Shown here: positions 59,247 to 64,000 of the stretch, piece after piece | How the letters are laid out: every line of letters starts with the position of its first letter | How positions within the stretch are numbered: position 1 is the stretch's first letter | Assembly: GCF_001661675.2 (NCBI RefSeq) | Contig: NZ_CP019603.1 | Location: forward strand, 434,001-498,000 | DNA length: 64,000 nucleotides | Direction: 5' to 3' | Origin: Croceicoccus marinus | GTDB lineage: Bacteria; Pseudomonadota; Alphaproteobacteria; Sphingomonadales; Sphingomonadaceae | Translations under genes and position numbers: made by a program | Notes under the pieces: generated by a model | Databases searched by the model: none | Told to the model about the DNA's origin: nothing | The model's input: only the letters and a program-made list of their open reading frames with translations

Positions 59247-60752
59247 ATGAGAAGCGAGATCCTGGCAGAGGCGGTGGCCGCGCTGCGCGGCGGACAGGCA
59301 GGCCGCGCGCTGGCGCTGGTCGCCCCGCTGCTGCAGCGTGACCCGGCCGATGCCGATGCGCTGACGGTACGCGGCATGGCGCTGCAGGCGACCGGCGCGC
59401 AGGACGATGCCATCGCCGCGATGCGCGCCGCCCATGCCGCCGATCCGGGCAATCCGGCCCGCGCGGTCAATCTGGGGCTGATGCTGAAGGCTGGGGGGCG
59501 GCACGGCCGCGCAGTCGCCATGCTGCAGCAGGCGGTGGCGGCAAGGCCGCAGCATGGGCCAAGCCTTGCCAATCTGGGTTCCTGCCTGATCGCCGCGGAC
59601 CGCGCCTGCGAAGCGGTACCCGTGCTGGAACAGGCGGTGGCGCTGACCCCGCAGGACGCGGGCGCGCATAATAATCTGGGCGTCGCGCTCGCCCGCTGCG
59701 GCGATGACGAGGCTGCGCTGCACCCCTATGCCGCCGCCCTTGCGCTGCGCCCCGCCTTTCACGAGTCGCGGCTGAACCGCGCCGATGCGCTGCGCCGCCT
59801 GAAGCGCACAAAGGACGCACTGACCGATGCGCGCGCGGTGCTGGCCGCCGACCCGGCGAACCAGCGCGCCGCCAATATCGCGGGCATGGTGAGCGAGGCG
59901 CTGGGCGACGACGATGCCGCCATCGCCATCTGGCGCGCTGCGCTGGATCGCGGCACCAGCCACCCGGTGGGCGTCAACCTGATGCGCCTGCTGCTGAAGC
60001 GCGGGCGAGCGGAGGAGGTCCCGCCCGTCGCGCGCCGCCTGCTGGACGCGCAGCCCGGCAGCACGACTCCGCTCGCCTATCTCGTCGCCGCGCTCGACCG
60101 CATGGGCGACGGCGAGGCGCGCGACAGGCTGGGCGGCGACGACCGTTTCGTGAAGATCATCGATATCGCCCCGCCTCCGGGCTTCGCCGCGCTGTCCGAC
60201 TTCAACGCCGCGCTGGAAAGCGAATTGCGTGCCGATCCCTCGCTGACGTTCGAGCCCGAGGGGCTGGTAACGCGCAAGGGCCGGCAGAGCGCAGACCTCG
60301 CCGAGGCGCGCACCCCCGCTCTTGCCGCGCTGGCGGGTCTTGCCAGGGATGCGCTGGCCGATCATGCCGCCAGCCTCGACGACGAAGGGGGCCGGGATTT
60401 TCTGGCGGCGCGGCCCGCCGAATGGTCGCTGACATTGTGGGGAACGCTGCTCGGCCCCGGCGGCGCGGTCGATCCGCATATCCACGCGCCCAACTGGCTG
60501 TCGGGCGTCTATTACCCGTCCGACATGCCCGGCACCCAGGACGAAGGCGCCTTCGCCATCGGCCTGCTGCCCGAAGAGCTGGGCGGCGGCGGCACGGCGC
60601 GGATCATACGTCCCCGGGCGGGACGCATGATCCTGTTCCCCTCGTTCCTGTGGCACGGCACGCTGCCCTTTCCCTTCAGCGAAGAGCGCATCAGCCTCGC
60701 CTTCGACATGGTGCCGGAGGGGGTGGGCCGCCCGCACCGCCTGCCGCGCTAG
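59247..60752 (+). CDS. TPR protein with C-terminal 2OG-Fe(II) oxygenase-like domain
   Basis: A 501-residue protein. Residues 1 to ~290 consist of tetratricopeptide-like repeats (AHAADPGNPARAVNLGLMLK, DAGAHNNLGVALARCGDDEA). The C-terminal ~200 residues carry HIHAPNWLSGVYYPSDMP, then RPRAGRMILFPSFLWHGTLP and RISLAFDMVP. These resemble the jelly-roll of the TIGR02466-type 2-oxoglutarate/iron oxygenases (His-x-His, distal His, Arg). Family members are of unknown substrate, perhaps protein or sugar hydroxylases. It starts divergently from the ABM operon and converges on the TonB receptor. Confidence 0.8.
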   Translation: MRSEILAEAVAALRGGQAGRALALVAPLLQRDPADADALTVRGMALQATGAQDDAIAAMRAAHAADPGNPARAVNLGLMLKAGGRHGRAVAMLQQAVAARPQHGPSLANLGSCLIAADRACEAVPVLEQAVALTPQDAGAHNNLGVALARCGDDEAALHPYAAALALRPAFHESRLNRADALRRLKRTKDALTDARAVLAADPANQRAANIAGMVSEALGDDDAAIAIWRAALDRGTSHPVGVNLMRLLLKRGRAEEVPPVARRLLDAQPGSTTPLAYLVAALDRMGDGEARDRLGGDDRFVKIIDIAPPPGFAALSDFNAALESELRADPSLTFEPEGLVTRKGRQSADLAEARTPALAALAGLARDALADHAASLDDEGGRDFLAARPAEWSLTLWGTLLGPGGAVDPHIHAPNWLSGVYYPSDMPGTQDEGAFAIGLLPEELGGGGTARIIRPRAGRMILFPSFLWHGTLPFPFSEERISLAFDMVPEGVGRPHRLPR

Positions 60753-60800
60753 GCGGAAGGACGCTGCGGGCAGGCCCGGGGAGAAGCGGCAGGCCATGGC

Positions 60801-63215
60801 CTAGTAATCCAGCCACAGTTCCACGCCGAACGAGCGCGGCGGGGCGTAATTGGTGAAGTTGAACAGCCCCGCGACCGAATTGGCCGCCACGCGATAGGTC
60901 TCGTCCAGCAGGTTGCGGCCATAGAGCGAGACGCGCAGCCCCGACGGATCGGTCCAGTTGATCGACGCCCCCACCAGCGTGCGCGCCTGCCCCTGCGTGA
61001 AGGGCGCGTTCAGCGTGACGGATTCGAATTCCGACTGATAGTTGATGTCGGCGCCGATATCGATCTCGCCGAAATCGAACGGCGGCAGCTGGTAGCGTGC
61101 GTTCCCGCCGACGGTCCATTCGGGCACGTTGCGCAGGCCCAGGAAGGACGCGTCCTCGTTCGTTCCGTCGCCGTCGATGTCGGTGAAGAATTCCAGGTAC
61201 TTGGCCTTCTGCCAGCCCAGCGACGCGCCCAGCGTCAGCCCCTCGACCGGGACCGCGCTGCCTTCGACCTCGATGCCATAGACCTCGGCCTTGCCGGCGT
61301 TGGTGGTGCGCGTCTCCTGCCCCGGCAGGCCGGTGATCGGATCGACGAAGGGCACCACCGCATCGCGCTGAAGATCGTTGTAGCGGACATAGAACCCCGC
61401 AAGGTTCAGCCGAGCGCGGCGGTCCGGCGTCTCGGTCTTGAAGCCCAGCTCGAAGCTGTCTGCGGTCTCCTCCTCGAACGGCAGGGCGGATGTGGCCGAC
61501 ATCGCCTGCTCGTTGTATCCGCCCGATTTATAGCCCTGGCTATAGGTGAAGTAATTGTTGATGCCGGGCGTGATTTCCCACCGGTAACCGGCGCGGATCG
61601 TCGGCTTCTCGAAACTGGCGGAGTCCGAATATTCGGGCCAAAATCCCGTCTCGATGATCGAACGGCGCACCTGCGGACGGACGGAGAAGCTCTTGTCCTC
61701 CATGGTATAGCGCGCGCCGAAGAACACTGACAGCGGATCGCTGATATCGTATTCCGCCTCGCCGAACACCGCATAGCTGTCGACCTTGTAGTCGGCGGTG
61801 GACTGGTTCGGATCGCTCAGCGCGGTCGGATCGCCCAGGAAGCGCAGGAAGCCCAGGAAGCTGGTCGCCCGCGCATCCAGCGTCTGGCCCCAGTACATCG
61901 CCCCGACGGTAAAGCCGAACCGGTCCGAGAAGTCGGAGGTGAAACGCGTCTCGAAGCTGTATTGCTCGCGCACGTCGTTGCGGGTCGACACGAACAGATA
62001 GGCATTCTCGCCGGTGTAGTCCGACGGCAGGATCGACTTGACCCGGCGAAAGCCGCCCACCGCGGTGATCGTGCCAAGGCCCAGCATGTTGTGTTCGCCG
62101 CGCAGATAGGCGCCGTCGATGTCGATCCGGTGGCCCAGCAGCGTGCCGGGGCATGTCTCCGCGTCGATGTCGCCCTCGCACAATGTGGTGCCAGTGTTGA
62201 ACGGGTCGGTTCCGTCGGTCTGGATGCCGGGAAAGCCCACCACGTCGAAGAGGAAGCCGGGCGGCGTTTCGTTGACGGAAGGCGGAGAATCCCCACGGTC
62301 GCGCAGGAATTCGTATGTCAGCATGAACTCGGTATCGGGGCTGGCTTCCCACAGCAGCTTGGCGCGCGCGTTGAAATAGCGGGTGCCGCCGAAATTATCG
62401 TTCGTCGCGGGCCGGCCCTGCGGCTCGTCCACGTCGTTGTTCTTGGTCAGCTTGTAATAGCCGTCGCTCTCCTGGAACGAACCGGCGAAGCGGAAATACA
62501 GCCCGTCGGTGATCGGCAGATTGAGCGAGGCCTTCACGTCCTTGGTGTCGAAGCTGGCGTAACCCAACCGGATCTGCCCGCCCAAGGTGGTTTCCGGCCG
62601 CTTGGTGATGACATTGACCACCCCGCCGACAGTGTTCTTGCCGAACAATGTTCCCTGCGGACCGCGCAGCACCTCGATCCGCTCGACATCGAACAGGTCG
62701 AACAATTGCGTCTGGACGTGGCCCAGCACGAAATCGTCGACGACGACGCCCACGGCAGGCTCGAACGTCAGGATGATGTCGCCGGTGGACTGGCCGCGTA
62801 TGCCGATCGATGCCGCGTTGAAGCCCGGCACGTTGGTGATGACCATGTTGGGCACGTCGCCCGCCAGCGCGCGTATGTCGGCAGCGAACTTGTTGTCGAT
62901 CGCCTGCGAGGTGAAGGCGGTGACGGCGACGGGCGTTTCCTGCAGCGATTCCGACACGCGCCGGGCGGTGACGACGATATCCTCAAGCCCCGTGGCCTGC
63001 CCCTGGGAGCGGCCCTGCACGGAATCCGGCTGCGCGGGACCCAGCGTCTCCTCGCGCCCCAGCGGGTTGCCCTGGTCGACAGCGGTATCGGGGTCGATAG
63101 CGGTATCTGCCGGCGCATCGCTGGTCTGCGCCAGCGCCGCATTGCTGGCGGAACAAAGAAGCCCTGCGACTGCCAGGCGCAAGGCACAACTCGATTGTCG
63201 GCGGAATCCACCCAT
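60801..63215 (-). CDS. TonB-dependent receptor
   Basis: An 804-residue outer-membrane receptor. A signal peptide (cleavage after AALA, near residue 29) is followed by an acidic linker. The plug has DIVVTARRVSESLQETPVAV, VPNMVITNVPGFNAASIGIR and IEVLRGPQGTLFGKNTVGGV. The barrel closes with ARTLVGASINWTDPSGLRVS and GVELWLDY. It is related to the broken receptor at 21 kb (both have FEPAVGVVVDDFVLGHVQTQ / FEPPVAVLVDDFVVPSVQTQ), so it may be the working copy. Operator copy I lies 121 bp upstream, next to a divergent TetR gene. Confidence 0.92.
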   Translation of the reverse strand: MGGFRRQSSCALRLAVAGLLCSASNAALAQTSDAPADTAIDPDTAVDQGNPLGREETLGPAQPDSVQGRSQGQATGLEDIVVTARRVSESLQETPVAVTAFTSQAIDNKFAADIRALAGDVPNMVITNVPGFNAASIGIRGQSTGDIILTFEPAVGVVVDDFVLGHVQTQLFDLFDVERIEVLRGPQGTLFGKNTVGGVVNVITKRPETTLGGQIRLGYASFDTKDVKASLNLPITDGLYFRFAGSFQESDGYYKLTKNNDVDEPQGRPATNDNFGGTRYFNARAKLLWEASPDTEFMLTYEFLRDRGDSPPSVNETPPGFLFDVVGFPGIQTDGTDPFNTGTTLCEGDIDAETCPGTLLGHRIDIDGAYLRGEHNMLGLGTITAVGGFRRVKSILPSDYTGENAYLFVSTRNDVREQYSFETRFTSDFSDRFGFTVGAMYWGQTLDARATSFLGFLRFLGDPTALSDPNQSTADYKVDSYAVFGEAEYDISDPLSVFFGARYTMEDKSFSVRPQVRRSIIETGFWPEYSDSASFEKPTIRAGYRWEITPGINNYFTYSQGYKSGGYNEQAMSATSALPFEEETADSFELGFKTETPDRRARLNLAGFYVRYNDLQRDAVVPFVDPITGLPGQETRTTNAGKAEVYGIEVEGSAVPVEGLTLGASLGWQKAKYLEFFTDIDGDGTNEDASFLGLRNVPEWTVGGNARYQLPPFDFGEIDIGADINYQSEFESVTLNAPFTQGQARTLVGASINWTDPSGLRVSLYGRNLLDETYRVAANSVAGLFNFTNYAPPRSFGVELWLDY

Positions 63216-63335
63216 CGGCTTTCCCTCTCCATGTCGCCGTCCGCGGTTCTTTTCGGCGCGAATCGGCTTTGCATCGCCCCTTTACGGAGCAGTGCAAACA
63301 AAAGAACATGGATAATCATTTTCGCCAAGTGAAAA

Positions 63336-63349
63336 ACAAACATAGATGT
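63336..63349. promoter_or_regulatory. Cluster operator, copy I
   Basis: ACAAACATAGATGT framed by AAAAA and TTTTTTT; one mismatch in the centre (CATA). It lies between the TonB receptor gene and the divergent TetR gene. Confidence 0.7.
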
Positions 63350-63404
63350 TTTTTTCTTCGTCGTCTTTCGCGCAAGGGCGCAGGAAGCTAAGGATCGCAC
63401 GACG

Positions 63405-64000
63405 ATGAACGAACCGCACAACAATGCCCCCGATGCATCAGGGTCCGACGCAGCGCCCGATGCAGACGGCGCCGACGCCCCTGGAAGCGAGGTGCATTTG
63501 ACCCGCAAGGGCGGGTCGCGGCGGGTTCCCAAGCGCTATACCAGCCCCGCCATGGCCGAGCGGCGCCAGCGCATCATCGATTGCGCGCACCGGCTGCTGG
63601 GCGAAGCGGGCGAACAGGGCCTGACCATCGCCCGCCTCTGCCGCGAGGCGGGGGTCGCGCCGCGCACGATCTATCGCCTGTTCACCGACAAGGACGGGGT
63701 GATCTTCGCCACCGTGGCCGACCGCATGCGCGAGGTGCGCGGCCATATCGCGCGGCAGAACCGCACCTATACGCTGGACACCGTATTTGAAGAGCTGGAC
63801 TGGATGGTCTGCGAGATGGAGCGCGACACCGAATATGCCCGCGTCGCCATCGGCTTCAACTTCTCGCTCAATCCGCGCCGGGCGGAAATTCGCGAATTGC
63901 GCTCGGTCGCCTACAACCGGTTCCGCAACTGGCTCGACCTGGAAATCGCGGCCGGGCACACGCGCGGCGATCTCGACCTTGAACGCGTCGCGCAGCGGCA
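63405..64000 (+). CDS. TetR-family regulator (3' end outside window)
   Basis: The frame is open to the window edge: 198 codons are visible. A low-complexity acidic N-terminus (DASGSDAAPDADGADAPGSE) precedes a basic stretch (RKGGSRRVPKRY) and the HTH at about residues 50-100 (QGLTIARLCREAGVAPRTIY, RLFTDKDGVIF). A helical effector domain follows. It begins 56 bp from operator copy I and is divergent from the TonB receptor, so it is a second candidate for the regulator that binds the nine sites. The 50-residue tail before the HTH is unusually long. Confidence 0.82.
   Translation, partial: MNEPHNNAPDASGSDAAPDADGADAPGSEVHLTRKGGSRRVPKRYTSPAMAERRQRIIDCAHRLLGEAGEQGLTIARLCREAGVAPRTIYRLFTDKDGVIFATVADRMREVRGHIARQNRTYTLDTVFEELDWMVCEMERDTEYARVAIGFNFSLNPRRAEIRELRSVAYNRFRNWLDLEIAAGHTRGDLDLERVAQR

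Overview
The window is GC-rich (apart from short promoter islands) DNA from an alphaproteobacterium. The gene content fits a Sphingomonadales member of the Novosphingobium/Sphingobium type: TonB receptors beside catabolic genes, many short-chain dehydrogenases (SDRs), several Rieske oxygenases, a P450cam-like P450 and numerous TetR regulators. The genus cannot be fixed from the sequence alone. I recognised no rRNA, tRNA, CRISPR array or phage.

Layout. (1) 1-19.8 kb holds general acyl-CoA and transport functions: the end of a CoA ligase, a double-TetR regulator, a leftward operon of two transporters flanking two acyl-CoA dehydrogenases, another transporter, a two-component system, a thiolase, etfBA, a HSD10-like SDR, and a small module of CoA-ester lyase, glycerate kinase and MaoC hydratase. 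(2) 20.1-37.5 kb is a dense catabolic region: antibiotic-biosynthesis-type monooxygenases, a TonB receptor and a PQQ dehydrogenase (each broken by a one-base deletion), two Rieske oxygenases, SDRs, enoyl-CoA hydratase, a thiolase-like/DUF35 pair, a CaiB-type CoA transferase, a TetR regulator and an acyl-CoA dehydrogenase. (3) 38.3-39.3 kb is an intact IS5-family element with a 3-bp target duplication. (4) 39.3-44.9 kb is an unrelated locus: a PAS-LuxR regulator, then five tightly linked genes for a secreted D/N/S-repeat protein, a small secreted companion, a C39-type lipoprotein peptidase, an exported protein and an outer-membrane beta-barrel with an N-terminal coiled coil. The order peptidase - exported protein - coiled-coil barrel matches fapD-fapE-fapF of the Pseudomonas functional amyloid system. 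I read it as a divergent Fap-like system. (5) 45-64 kb returns to catabolism: a P450, a decayed SDR fused to an IS110-type remnant, a thioesterase/hotdog/Rieske operon, a CoA ligase, an eight-gene leftward operon (monooxygenase, two SDRs, cupin, unusual M24 protein, E1 alpha, E1 beta, lone lipoyl domain), a TPR-oxygenase protein, a second TonB receptor and a TetR gene that runs off the end.

Regulation. Nine copies of one 14-bp palindrome (consensus ACAnnCATGnnTGT, usually in an A-tract/T-tract frame) lie upstream of the catabolic genes between 20.8 and 63.3 kb and essentially nowhere else that I noticed. They link the TonB receptors, Rieske oxygenases, SDRs, CoA ligase and two TetR genes into one likely TetR-controlled regulon. 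The combined gene set suggests uptake, ring or terminal oxygenation, CoA activation, beta-oxidation and retro-aldol or thiolytic cleavage of a hydrophobic carboxylic compound (terpenoid- or steroid-like). The substrate itself cannot be read from the sequence.
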